From Neomegalonema sp. (GTDB taxonomy: Bacteria > Pseudomonadota > Alphaproteobacteria > Rhodobacterales > Rhodobacteraceae): a stretch of DNA of 53,773 bases. The position numbers were made by a program, and so were the translations under genes. The stretch spans positions 1-53,773 of the forward strand of contig NZ_JAQTXI010000022.1 in the NCBI RefSeq assembly GCF_028688855.1, in the 5' to 3' direction. Position 1 is the first letter of the stretch. Each line of letters opens with the position of its first letter. Below, one piece after another: positions 8,862 through 16,981 of the stretch. Under the pieces are notes generated by a model. That model was given only the letters and a program-made list of their open reading frames with translations, searched no databases and was not told the origin of the DNA.

Positions 8862-9724
8862 CGACGGCCCAGCCGCATCTCTTCGAGGCCCTCGTCTGGC
8901 GTCTGGCTCAGAGAATCTCCGGCGCGCGGCCCGGCGGGCATCGCGGTCTGGCGCGCGGCGCGGGCGAGATCTTCGCGGATGTCGCCCCTCTGGCGCGCCA
9001 TCCCGATCCCCGGCGTCTGGATCTGCGCCGCTCGCTGACCGACCCCTTCGGCGAGGTCTTCGTGCGGCGCTTCGAGACCCGCACCGATCTGACCCTTCAT
9101 CTGCTGCTCGACGCCTCGGCCTCTCTGGCGACGGGCGCGCAGGCGGATCGTCAGGAGCTGGCCGCGCTGCTGGCCTCCGGCTTCGCGCAGGCCGCAAGGC
9201 GCGGCGGCGACCTCTTCGCGCTCGACGTCGGATGCGGCGGGCGCAAGGCTCTGGAGATCCCGCCCGGCCGCAGCTTGAACGCCCCGGAGGAGATCTTCGC
9301 GCGGCTGCGGAGCCTCGCGCCGCAAGGCGAGGGCTTGGAGGCGCTCGCGCGGCTGACCGAGGCCCTGCCGCATGAACGGATCCTCGTGGCGCTGATCTCG
9401 GATTTCGAACATGCGCCGGAGGAGCTTGACGAATTGCTTTCAGCGCTGCGGCCCCGGCCCCTCCTGCCGATCTGGCTGCGGGATTCCGGGCTGGAGAACC
9501 CTCCGGGAGGCTTCGGGCTGGCCGATCTGCGCGACCCGGAGACGGGGCGTCGGCGCGTCGTTCTGACGACGAAGACCTGGGCCGCCGCGCAGAGCCGCAC
9601 ATCCGCCGAGCGCCGCGCCGCGCTGAAGCGCGTCTTCGAGCGCCATGGACTGCGCCCGGTCGAGATCCTCGACGGGATCAGCATCGGGGAGTTGAGCGCC
9701 GCTCTGGAGGAGGCGCCGCCATGA
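8858..9724 (+). CDS. mxaS: MxaS, DUF58-type protein of methanol dehydrogenase assembly
   Basis: A 288-residue protein without signal peptide or membrane segment. It has the DUF58 plan: an N-terminal arm rich in Arg, then a von Willebrand-like fold with a DxSxS metal-adhesion pattern (Asp85, Ser87, Ser89 in LLLDASASL) and an ALISDFEHAPEEL strand-turn. DUF58 proteins are regularly paired with MoxR ATPases. In the mxa operon MxaS is required for active methanol dehydrogenase. It overlaps its neighbours mxaR and mxaA by 4 bp each. Confidence 0.9.
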   Translation: MTTAQPHLFEALVWRLAQRISGARPGGHRGLARGAGEIFADVAPLARHPDPRRLDLRRSLTDPFGEVFVRRFETRTDLTLHLLLDASASLATGAQADRQELAALLASGFAQAARRGGDLFALDVGCGGRKALEIPPGRSLNAPEEIFARLRSLAPQGEGLEALARLTEALPHERILVALISDFEHAPEELDELLSALRPRPLLPIWLRDSGLENPPGGFGLADLRDPETGRRRVVLTTKTWAAAQSRTSAERRAALKRVFERHGLRPVEILDGISIGELSAALEEAPP

Positions 9725-10584
9725 AACGGCTCCTGCTCGCTCTGCCGCTGGTCCTCGCGGCGACGACCGCTCTGGCTCAGGCGCGGATCACGGCGGAGAA
9801 TCCCGCCTCCCACGGCTGGTTTCTGGGCGACGAACTGGTTCAGCGCCTGCGGATTCTCCTCCCGGAGGGCGCGCGGCTCGACATGGCTTCTCTGCCGCGC
9901 CCCCGAGAGGTGGAGTATTGGCTGGAGCTGAGCGCCGTCCGGCCCCGGGAGATCCCCGGCGGGGTCGAGGTCGAATTGCGCTGGCTGAATTTCTACGCCG
10001 CCTTGCAGGCCGACCGCCGCGAAGTCCCGCCTTCGCCCATCCGCATCCTCGACGCGCAAGGCGTCGCGACGCAGGCCCGCCTGCCGGGATTCGCCTTCGT
10101 GGCCTCGCCGTTGCGGCCTCTGCTCGCGCCGACCTCGCCCGAGGAGATGAAGCCCGATCCGCCCTATCGGCTGAGCGATCCGCGCCCGAACCGGATCGGC
10201 GCCGCGCTCTCGCTTCTGGCGGCTCTGATCTGCGCGGCGGCGCTCGCCTGGACTCAGGCCTGGCCGCCCTTCCGCAAGCGCGCGGACCGGCCTCTGACCC
10301 GCGCGGCGCGGTTCATGGCCCGCGCCCCCAGGGCCGAAGCCGACGACTTGCGCCGCCTTCTGCATCGCGGCCTCGACGGCGCTTATGGAGGCAGCCTGAT
10401 CGGGGCGGATCTCGGGGAGTTCCTGAACCGCTCGCCCCAGTTCCGGCCTCTGGCGGAGCGCCTCGCCGAATTCTTCGCCGCCTCGGATTCCGCCTTCTTC
10501 GGCGAAGGCTCCGCGCGGCGGGATCCTGCCGAAATCCGCGCCCTCGCGCGCGATCTCGCCGCCGTGGAGCGGAGGCGCCGATGA
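9721..10584 (+). CDS. mxaA: MxaA, membrane-anchored assembly protein
   Basis: A 287-residue protein with a signal peptide (about residues 1-19, TALAQ), a beta-rich periplasmic domain to about residue 155, one membrane helix (about 160-180, ALSLLAALICAAALAW) and a cytoplasmic Arg/Glu-rich C-terminal domain. Known MxaA proteins are needed for calcium incorporation or stability of methanol dehydrogenase. The order S-A-C with 4-bp overlaps on both sides is typical. Assignment rests on position and architecture, since MxaA proteins diverge considerably. Confidence 0.85.
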   Translation: MKRLLLALPLVLAATTALAQARITAENPASHGWFLGDELVQRLRILLPEGARLDMASLPRPREVEYWLELSAVRPREIPGGVEVELRWLNFYAALQADRREVPPSPIRILDAQGVATQARLPGFAFVASPLRPLLAPTSPEEMKPDPPYRLSDPRPNRIGAALSLLAALICAAALAWTQAWPPFRKRADRPLTRAARFMARAPRAEADDLRRLLHRGLDGAYGGSLIGADLGEFLNRSPQFRPLAERLAEFFAASDSAFFGEGSARRDPAEIRALARDLAAVERRRR

Positions 10585-11591
10585 TCGCCTTCGCCCATCC
10601 CCTCGCCTTATTGGCCCTGCCTCTGGCGCTGACGCCTTTCTTGCGCCGCTGGCTGGCCTCCGCGCCCGTCCCGAGGCTCGATCTGCGGACGGGCGGAGAA
10701 GCGCCATGGACGGATCGGCTGCTGAAGGCGGTCGGCGTGGTCGGAATCACGGCTTTGATCCTCGGGCTGGCGAAACCCCATCTGCCCGGGGGAACGCGCC
10801 CGCATCAGGGCCATGGGGCGAATCTCGTGCTGCTCATCGACCGCTCCTTCAGCATGGACGACAGTTTCGCCGGACGCGCCCCCAACGGCGACGAGGAAAG
10901 CAAATCCGCCGCCGCCCGACGCCTGCTCTTCGAGTTCATCGAAAAGCGCCCGGACGACCGGATCGGCGTGGCGGGCTTCTCCACCGCGCCCATGCAGGTT
11001 CTGGCGCTCACTCAGAGCCGCAGCGCCATAGCCGCCGCCATCGCCGCGCTCGGCGAGCGCGGGCTGTCGCAGACCGACGTCGGGCGAGGGCTGGCCATGG
11101 CCATGGACATGTTCGACGAGGCCGCCGCGCCGGATTCCCGTGCGGTGGTGATGGTCTCGGACGGCGCAGGCGTGATCGCCAGAGAGACCCAAGAGGCTTT
11201 GCAGGCCCTCGCGCGACGCAACGGCGTCCGGCTCTATTGGCTCTACCTGCGTACGGCGGGCGCCAAGGGGATCTTCGAGATCCCCCGCCCCGGAGAAGCC
11301 GACACGCCCCAGCTTCGCCCGGAACGCCATCTGCATATCTTCCTTCAACGCCTCGGGGTTCCCTATCGCGCCTTCGAAGCCGACAGCCCGGAGGCCGTGG
11401 ACGAGGCGATTCAGGCCATCGGCGACTTGGAGAGCCGCCCCATCCTGACCCTGCGCCCTCTGCCGAGGCGCGATCTCGCCTGGATCTTCTATGGGCTGGC
11501 GGCGCTCATGGCCGGAGTTCTGGCGGCGGCCCGCCGTCTGGAGCGCGCTTACGCGCCCCGAAGCTCCGCCCCGACGGAGATCCGGCCATGA
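10581..11591 (+). CDS. mxaC: MxaC, membrane protein with von Willebrand A domain
   Basis: A 336-residue protein of BatA/BatB-like architecture: two N-terminal hydrophobic segments (about residues 3-20 and 48-63), a von Willebrand A domain with an intact MIDAS start (Asp87, Ser89, Ser91 in LLIDRSFSMDD) and SDGAG later, and a C-terminal membrane helix (WIFYGLAALMAGVLAAA). The start was set at the ATGA overlap with mxaA; a longer in-frame extension upstream lies inside mxaA. MxaC acts with MxaR, MxaS and MxaL in methanol dehydrogenase activation at the membrane. Confidence 0.9.
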   Translation: MIAFAHPLALLALPLALTPFLRRWLASAPVPRLDLRTGGEAPWTDRLLKAVGVVGITALILGLAKPHLPGGTRPHQGHGANLVLLIDRSFSMDDSFAGRAPNGDEESKSAAARRLLFEFIEKRPDDRIGVAGFSTAPMQVLALTQSRSAIAAAIAALGERGLSQTDVGRGLAMAMDMFDEAAAPDSRAVVMVSDGAGVIARETQEALQALARRNGVRLYWLYLRTAGAKGIFEIPRPGEADTPQLRPERHLHIFLQRLGVPYRAFEADSPEAVDEAIQAIGDLESRPILTLRPLPRRDLAWIFYGLAALMAGVLAAARRLERAYAPRSSAPTEIRP

Positions 11592-12154
11592 GAAGCGGCT
11601 TTTGGCGTCGGGCGCCGGTTCTGGTCGCGGCGACGGGATTGGTTCTGGCTCTGGCGGGCGCGGTCTGGTTCGGCTTCGGAGTCTGGGGAGACCTGCGCGA
11701 TTCTCGCGACATCCGCGCCTTCGCCGCCGGACGCGCCGTCGCGCCGCGCGCGGGCGCCGATCTGCGCGTCCTGCACGCCCGCGCGCTTTTCCTCGCCGAG
11801 CGCGACCGTCTGGCCGAAGCCGAAACCCTCACGCCGCAATTGGGCGGATTGAGTCCGGATCTGCTCTCGGCTCATCACCTCGCCATCGCCAACGCCCGGA
11901 TGCGCCTCGCCTTCGCCGCCATCGAGACCATGAGCCTCGACGACGCCTTTCCCGAAGTCGAATTGGCCAAGGCCGCCTATCGCCGGGCCTTGCGGGCCTG
12001 GCCGGAGAACCTCGACGCCAAGGTGAATTACGACCTCGCCATGAGGCTCCTGCGCGATCTGCCCCGCGAGGGCCAGGACGGCGAAGAGGATCCCGAAAAC
12101 CGTCCGCGTCGGCTCTGGACGGATCTGCCCGGCCTGCCTCGGGGGGCGCCGTGA
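11588..12154 (+). CDS. mxaK: MxaK, small membrane-anchored assembly protein
   Basis: A 188-residue protein with one N-terminal membrane helix (about residues 9-30) followed by a helical domain that resembles tetratricopeptide-type packing (HARALFLAERDRLAEAETL; FPEVELAKAAYRRALRAWPE). The start overlaps the mxaC stop by 4 bp, which excludes a much longer spurious upstream extension. MxaK is needed for active methanol dehydrogenase in other methylotrophs, probably in calcium insertion. The family is poorly conserved, so position supports the name more than sequence does. Confidence 0.82.
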   Translation: MRSGFWRRAPVLVAATGLVLALAGAVWFGFGVWGDLRDSRDIRAFAAGRAVAPRAGADLRVLHARALFLAERDRLAEAETLTPQLGGLSPDLLSAHHLAIANARMRLAFAAIETMSLDDAFPEVELAKAAYRRALRAWPENLDAKVNYDLAMRLLRDLPREGQDGEEDPENRPRRLWTDLPGLPRGAP

Positions 12155-13125
12155 GAAGCCCGGTCTCCGCGCGGCTCGCGCCGCCTCTGGCGGCGGCGGC
12201 CTTCGCCCTGACGGCGGCCCTTGGGCCCTCCCTGCCGCTTCAGCGCGACTTGCGCGACGCCCTGATCACGGTGGACGTCACCCGATCGATGAACGTCCGC
12301 GACATGAACGGCCTCTCGCGTCTGGAGGCCGCCCACGCCGCGCTGCGCCTCTGGATCGCGGATCAGCCCTGCGGGACTCGGGTGGGGCTCGCGATCTTCA
12401 CAGAGCGCCGCAGCCTGACGCTCTTCGAGCCCGTCGAGGTCTGCGCGGATTTCGCCACGCTCTCCGCCGCTCTGGCGGCTCTGGACTGGCGCATGGCCTG
12501 GGAGGGGGACAGCATGATCTCCCGAGGCCTCGATCATGCGCTGAAACGCGCGGAGGAACTGAAGGCGGGGCTGATCTTCGTCACTGACGGCCATGAGGCG
12601 CCGCCTCTGCCCTATTCCGGCCCGAACCGCTTCGCGGGCGAGAGTCCCGGCGGCGTAATCCTCGGCGTCGGCGGCGACACGCCCTCGCCCATCCCGAAAT
12701 TCGACGATCTCGGCCGCGAAGCCGGATTTTACGGCCCCCATGACGTGCAGCATGCTCCGGCGCGGGTCGGGCCGCCGCCCGCCGACGCCGAAAGCCGCCC
12801 CGGATTCCATCCGCGCAACAATCCTTACGGAGAGGCGGATCTCGAAGGCGCGGAGCATCTTTCCGCCTTGCGGGCGGATCATCTGCAGGAGCTGGCCGCC
12901 GGACGGGGATTGGTTTTCCTCCGCCTTTCGGAAGGGCCTCAGGCCCTGAGCGCCGCTTTCGCCGCCCCCAAAGCCGCAGGGACTGGAGCAAGAATGCGGC
13001 GCATCCCGGCGCCCTTCGATCTTTCGCCCTTCTTCGGCGCTCTGGCGCTGCTCGCTCTGCTGGTCGGCTGGTTCGCGCCCTCCGGCCTTCGTTCCTCCCC
13101 TTCCGCTTCAGGAGATTCCTCATGA
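12151..13125 (+). CDS. mxaL: MxaL, von Willebrand A-domain membrane protein (GTG start)
   Basis: A 324-residue protein starting with GTG in a GTGA overlap with the mxaK stop. It has an N-terminal membrane segment (about residues 11-28), a von Willebrand A domain with a MIDAS-like start (Asp42, Thr44, Ser46 in ITVDVTRSMNVRD), LIFVTDGHEAPPLP, and a C-terminal membrane helix (FFGALALLALLVGWFA). MxaL is part of the membrane assembly group with MxaA, C and K. It overlaps mxaD by 4 bp. Confidence 0.88.
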   Translation: MRSPVSARLAPPLAAAAFALTAALGPSLPLQRDLRDALITVDVTRSMNVRDMNGLSRLEAAHAALRLWIADQPCGTRVGLAIFTERRSLTLFEPVEVCADFATLSAALAALDWRMAWEGDSMISRGLDHALKRAEELKAGLIFVTDGHEAPPLPYSGPNRFAGESPGGVILGVGGDTPSPIPKFDDLGREAGFYGPHDVQHAPARVGPPPADAESRPGFHPRNNPYGEADLEGAEHLSALRADHLQELAAGRGLVFLRLSEGPQALSAAFAAPKAAGTGARMRRIPAPFDLSPFFGALALLALLVGWFAPSGLRSSPSASGDSS

Positions 13126-13661
13126 TCAGAACGCGCCTCGCCGCCGCGCTTGTCTTCGGGCTGCTGTCGGCCCCCACCCTGGCCCATGGCCCGACGCCGC
13201 AGCAGCTGTCCCGCGAGCTCTCCGTCGCGGCTCCGGCGGAGGTCGTCTGGGAAGTCCTGCGCGATCCCGCCGCCATCGCCCAATGGCATCCCGACGTTCA
13301 GGAAGCCGTCGTCGAGGGCGAGATCCCCGGCGCCAGGCGCAAAGCGACTTTCTCCAGCGGCGAGACGCTGACGGATGGAATCGACGTGGTGAACGACGAG
13401 ACCAAGCTCATCCGCTGGCGGCTCTCCGCCGAAAACCACGAGGCTCTTCCGGTCAGCTTCTACACCAACACCGTGAGCGTCTCGGCGGAGGGCGAAGGCG
13501 TGAAGATCCTCTGGCGGGCGAGCTTCTTCCGCGCCGACACCACCAACGAGCCCGAAGAGCGCTTCAGCGACGCCGCCGCCGTCGCCGCCATGGAGGCCTA
13601 TGTGGATCATGGTCTCGCAGGGCTGAAGGCCGCCGTCGAAAAGCCCGTCGCCCTGCATTAG
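13122..13661 (+). CDS. mxaD: MxaD, periplasmic SRPBCC-fold protein
   Basis: A 179-residue protein with a signal peptide ending near residue 21 (PTLAH). The mature part has a START/SRPBCC pattern: LSVAAPAEVVWEVLRDPAAI, WHPDVQEAVVEGE, and a C-terminal helix (AVAAMEAYVDHGLAGLKA). In methylotrophs MxaD stimulates electron transfer between methanol dehydrogenase and cytochrome cL. It is the last gene of the operon; two bases after its stop an IS5-type remnant begins, so later operon genes such as mxaE or mxaH are absent from this position. Confidence 0.9.
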   Translation: MIRTRLAAALVFGLLSAPTLAHGPTPQQLSRELSVAAPAEVVWEVLRDPAAIAQWHPDVQEAVVEGEIPGARRKATFSSGETLTDGIDVVNDETKLIRWRLSAENHEALPVSFYTNTVSVSAEGEGVKILWRASFFRADTTNEPEERFSDAAAVAAMEAYVDHGLAGLKAAVEKPVALH

Positions 13662-13662
13662 G

Positions 13663-13890
13663 TCAGTTAACGTTTGTTTCAGTCACGAGCAGCGACCATC
13701 GGGTGAAGGTCTGAGCCGCCATCCACCAGGGCCCAAGCTCCACAGGGGTGGATCCCCATTTCGCTCCGTTCGCATGACGCCACAGGATCGCGAAGATCGT
13801 CCGGCGCAGGTGAGGGCCCGGGCGTTTCGTATGCGGACGGCAGGCCTGGACCAAAGGCTCAAGAAACTCCCAGTGCTCATCCGTCACCAT
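13663..13890 (-). pseudogene. IS5-family transposase N-terminal remnant
   Basis: The leftward frame encodes MVTDEHWEFLEPLVQACRP, RRTIFAILWRHANGAKW and LGPWWMAAQTFTRWS, the normal N-terminal ~65 residues of an IS5-family transposase. After TRWS the frame loses similarity and stops, and the DDE catalytic part is absent. The piece abuts mxaD directly. It belongs to a different subgroup from the remnant at 422-815, so the two are not ends of one element. No terminal inverted repeats or target duplication were recognised. Confidence 0.72.
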
Positions 13891-14040
13891 CCATCGCCCT
13901 CAAAATTCGAGGAAAGCCACAGCATAAGAAATATATCAAATGATAACAGAGCATAGGATGCTGCTACATAGCGCGATATAGCGCGATCCACGTCGAAGCA
14001 TTTGCGCGGATCACCAAACATGAGGTCGCCCCGGATTCTC
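13891..14040. other. Short AT-rich gap after the IS remnant
   Basis: About 150 bp, AT-rich at first, with a tandem copy of a GCGCGATATA-like element near 13971-13987. It probably includes the 5' end of the broken insertion sequence. No gene is supported and no clear terminator for the kinase transcript was seen. Confidence 0.4.
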
Positions 14041-15261
14041 TCACGCAGAGGCCGACGGTAGTTCCACGATGAAGCGCGCGCCTCCTCCGGGCGGCGTCTC
14101 ATGCCGGACCGAGCCCCCATGACGCTCCGCGATCTGCCGGACGAGCGCCAGCCCGAGCCCCCAGCCTCCGGCCGCCTCGCCATGGCCGCCGGGACGGTGG
14201 AAGGGGTCGAAGACTTTCTCTCCCTCTCCGGCCGGAACTCCGGCGCCGTGATCCCGCACCGCCAGCTCGGCGAAACTCCCGCGCCTCCGGACCGAGATGG
14301 CGACGGGCGGCGCCCCATGGCGTTCGGCGTTGAGGATCAAATTGCGCGTCAGGCGGATCAGAAGCCGCGCGTCGCCCATGACCTCGACGGAGTCGCCCTC
14401 GGCCTCCAGACCCTCGCGGGCTGCCTCCTCGGCGACCAGCGCCAGAAGATCCAGAGGCTGAAAGGGCTCCGCCGCCCCATGCTCCAGACGGCTGGAGAGC
14501 AGGATCTCCTCCACGAGATCGTCCAGCTCCGCGAGATTGCGCAGAATCTCCGCGCGGCGGGCGGGGCTCGGATCGACCTCGTAAAGATCCATCCCCATCC
14601 GCAGCCGCGACAGAGGCGAGCGCAGTTCATGGCTGGCGTTGGCCAGAAGCGCGCGTCTGGAGGCCATGAGCGCCTCCACCTGAGCGGCGGCGCGGTTGAA
14701 GCTGGCGGCCACGGCGGCGATCTCGTCCTGACCCTCGGCCGGAACGCGCCGCGAGAGATCGCCCGCGCCCCAAGCCTCCACGCCGGAGCGCAGCCGCTCC
14801 AGACGGCGCGTCAGGCGCCGCGCCAGAGGCCGGGCGATCAGCGCGATCCCTCCCGCCGCCAGCAGCAGCACCGCCAGAGCCCCCCCCGGCGGGGCCCCTC
14901 CGCCGAAGACGCCCCCGTCAAGCCGCACGGCGAGGACGGAGCCGTCCGGCAGGACGGTGAGGAAAGGCTTGCGCCGCTGGTTCTCCTGAGGCCCCGAGGC
15001 CGCGATCAGATCTCCCTGCGCGTCCGTCAGGCTCCATTCCGCGCCCGTCGCCGCGCCGAGCCGACGCAGAAGCGCCTGAATCTCGGCGGGATCGCCGGAG
15101 GGCGGCAGAATGGCCGCAGCGATCTCCTCGCGGCGGCTCAGAAGACCGCGGTCGTCGTCGCGTCCGCCGTGGAAGGCCAGAACCGCCGCGGCCGCGCCAG
15201 CCAGAGCCAGAACCGCCACGCCGCCCAGAAAAGACAGATAGATCCGGAGAAAAAGGCTCAT
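14041..15261 (-). CDS. HAMP-containing sensor histidine kinase (CpxA/EnvZ-like)
   Basis: A 406-residue inner-membrane kinase: membrane helix near residues 8-30, short periplasmic sensor, second helix (about 145-165), HAMP linker (RPLARRLTRRLERL), HisKA box with NASHELRSPLSRLR (probable phospho-His211), N-box LTRNLILNAERHG and G-boxes DHGAGVP and GGWGLGLALV. I chose the Met five bases after the regulator stop; a Met six codons earlier would give a short overlap. It is the third gene of a leftward set after a Spy/CpxP-like protein and an OmpR-type regulator, which suggests CpxA-like sensing of envelope stress. The stimulus is inferred from this context. Confidence 0.85.
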   Translation of the reverse strand: MSLFLRIYLSFLGGVAVLALAGAAAAVLAFHGGRDDDRGLLSRREEIAAAILPPSGDPAEIQALLRRLGAATGAEWSLTDAQGDLIAASGPQENQRRKPFLTVLPDGSVLAVRLDGGVFGGGAPPGGALAVLLLAAGGIALIARPLARRLTRRLERLRSGVEAWGAGDLSRRVPAEGQDEIAAVAASFNRAAAQVEALMASRRALLANASHELRSPLSRLRMGMDLYEVDPSPARRAEILRNLAELDDLVEEILLSSRLEHGAAEPFQPLDLLALVAEEAAREGLEAEGDSVEVMGDARLLIRLTRNLILNAERHGAPPVAISVRRRGSFAELAVRDHGAGVPAGEGEKVFDPFHRPGGHGEAAGGWGLGLALVRQIAERHGGSVRHETPPGGGARFIVELPSASA

Positions 15262-15265
15262 GGAG

Positions 15266-15958
15266 TCAGCTCTCTTCATCCTGTCGGCGAGCGAAGAGAT
15301 AGCCCGCCCCGCGCAGCGTGAGGATGCGCCGGGGATGTTTCGGATCCTCCTCGATGGCGGCCCGGATGCGGGAGACATGGACGTCGATGGAGCGGTCGAA
15401 GACCTCGCCGCCACCCCGGACCAGATCCAGAATCCGCTCGCGCGAGAGGATGCGCCCCGCGTTCTCCGCGAGAACCGCGAGGATGTCGAACTGATGCCCC
15501 GTGAGGTCGCAGGAGGCGCCGTCCAGACGCGCCGCGCGGGAGCCCTTGTCGATCTCCAGACGCCCGAAGCGCAGGATCTCGGGGCTGGCGGGGCCGGAGC
15601 GGCGCCGCAGAACCGCCCGCAGCCGCGCGAGAAGCTCGCGCGGACTGAAAGGCTTGGGGAGATAGTCGTCCGCGCCGATCTCCAGCCCGACGATGCGGTC
15701 GGCTTCGTCGCCGCGCGCGGTGAGCATCAGCACCGGAACCCCGGAGCCCGCCCGAATGCGGCGCAGAGCCTCCAGCCCGTCGAGATCCGGCAGCATCACG
15801 TCGAGAATCACGGCCTCGGGCGGATGGCGGGCCAGATCCGTCAGACCAGCCCCGGCGGTCAGGGCCGTCCGGACTTCATAGCCCGCCGAGGAGAGATAAT
15901 CCTTCAGCATGGCCGAGAGCCGCGCGTCGTCGTCGATGATCAGCAGCCGCTCCGCCAT
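15266..15958 (-). CDS. OmpR-family response regulator (CpxR-like)
   Basis: A 230-residue regulator with a receiver domain (LLIIDDDARLS; phospho-acceptor Asp53 in VILDVMLPD; conserved Lys in LPKPFSPREL) and a winged-helix DNA-binding domain ending GAGYLFARR. The chosen Met begins directly before the receiver; a longer upstream frame is not needed. It lies 4 bp before the kinase gene and 87 bp after the Spy-like gene. A CpxR-box-like repeat upstream of the Spy-like gene suggests that it controls its own operon. Calling it CpxR would be an analogy only. Confidence 0.88.
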   Translation of the reverse strand: MAERLLIIDDDARLSAMLKDYLSSAGYEVRTALTAGAGLTDLARHPPEAVILDVMLPDLDGLEALRRIRAGSGVPVLMLTARGDEADRIVGLEIGADDYLPKPFSPRELLARLRAVLRRRSGPASPEILRFGRLEIDKGSRAARLDGASCDLTGHQFDILAVLAENAGRILSRERILDLVRGGGEVFDRSIDVHVSRIRAAIEEDPKHPRRILTLRGAGYLFARRQDEES

Positions 15959-16045
15959 GCGCGGATTCCTCCGTTCAGCTTCGTCGCGCGACCATAGCAT
16001 ATCCGCCGGGCGCAGGAGGACCATGCCTCCGGCGCCCCCCATGGA

Positions 16046-16549
16046 TCACTTCCCGCCCGGTCCGGGGCCGTGGCGGAAGCCCGCGCGACGCTCCAGAAGC
16101 TCGGCGCGCTGTTCGGGAGTCAGCTTCTCCGCCGCGTCGAGGAAGCCGGTCAGGGCGCGGGCCGAGGCGGCGTCTGCCTTGGCCACAGCCTCCAGACGCA
16201 GCGTCTCGAAGGCGGCGCGGTCGAGCGTCTGGGCTTTCAGCAGGGCGTCGACCTGCGCGCGGCGGGCTCCCATCTCGTCGCGCAGCGGCAGAAGATCGCC
16301 GCGCGTCGCTTCATAGATCGCCCGGATCTCCGAACGCTGCGTCTCGGAAGCGTCGACGGAACGCAAGGCCCGCTCGATTCCATGGCCTGCGAAGTCGCGC
16401 CCATGGCCTCCGCCCGCGATGGCGCCCGCCGCCGCGCCGAGGCTCAGAAGGGCGAAGGCGCCGATCAGCCAGAATCTGCGCGGGCGGCGCTTGCAGCGCT
16501 TGGGGGCCGGAGTTTCGGGGGTCTGGGCGGAGGTTTCTTCCTGCGTCAT
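16046..16549 (-). CDS. Spy/CpxP-like periplasmic stress protein
   Basis: A 167-residue protein with a basic cytoplasmic tail (KRCKRRPRRF), one membrane or signal segment (about residues 26-46) and a helical periplasmic domain. The domain carries the LTxxQ pattern (LTPEQRAELLERR), plus ASETQRSEIRAIYE as the partner first repeat. This is the pattern of the Spy/CpxP/heavy-metal-sensor family, whose members act as chaperones or repress the linked kinase. It ends in a GHGPGPGG-like His-containing tail (FRHGPGPGG), which might bind metal. First in a leftward operon with a two-component pair. Confidence 0.78.
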   Translation of the reverse strand: MTQEETSAQTPETPAPKRCKRRPRRFWLIGAFALLSLGAAAGAIAGGGHGRDFAGHGIERALRSVDASETQRSEIRAIYEATRGDLLPLRDEMGARRAQVDALLKAQTLDRAAFETLRLEAVAKADAASARALTGFLDAAEKLTPEQRAELLERRAGFRHGPGPGGK

Positions 16550-16981
16550 CTTGACGTCTCCTCATGGGAGCGGCTTCCTCGCCGCGATGAGGAGAAGATG
16601 ACGCCGCCGCTTTTCGCCTGTTCCAGCGCCATGTGAAGATTTGTGAAGCCGCCGGAGATCCGGCCTCGGCGAGCCTCGGTGTTCAAACGCCCGCCCTCGG
16701 GATTCCGCTGGAGGGCGCCGAATGAGGCTCGTCCCGAAACCTGACGCACCGCCAGACTGGAGGAGACCGAATGGCGAGTCTCCGCAACGCCATATGCCGC
16801 ATTGGATTTGATGGATTTCTCATGGTGGCGAAGGCGCGATGAGAGATCCTTGAAGCCCTGGTCCAGCCCTGTCCTCCACACAGGAAACACCCGAATCCTC
16901 ATCTCTGCGCCGGGTCACGACACGCGCGCCCAAGAGGCGTTCCAGCCTGAGGTCTGCATTCTTCAGAAGCCCCTGCACAAC
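16550..16981. other. Intergenic between stress operon and giant-gene operon
   Basis: No gene is supported apart from the regulatory repeat listed separately. A leftward frame of ~118 codons spans much of it, but its composition is ordinary for random high-GC sequence and it runs into the start of the Spy-like gene, so I did not accept it. No clear terminator hairpin with a T-run was seen after the membrane-protein gene at 16982. Confidence 0.45.
16633..16647. promoter_or_regulatory. CpxR-box-like direct repeat
   Basis: GTGAA-N5-GTGAA, located 84-98 bp upstream of the Spy-like start codon. The form and 10-bp period match the GTAAA-N5-GTAAA box bound by CpxR in enterobacteria, with one substitution per half. 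It is a good candidate site for the neighbouring OmpR-type regulator and would give autoregulation. Not tested. Confidence 0.45.

Noticed and set aside
422..13890. Composite transposon carrying the mxa genes
   Set aside because: The two IS5-type remnants belong to different subgroups, are both truncated, and I found no matching terminal repeats.
16546..16902. Leftward frame of about 118 codons before the Spy-like gene
   Set aside because: No family pattern, no convincing ribosome-binding site, and it covers the region with the CpxR-like box.
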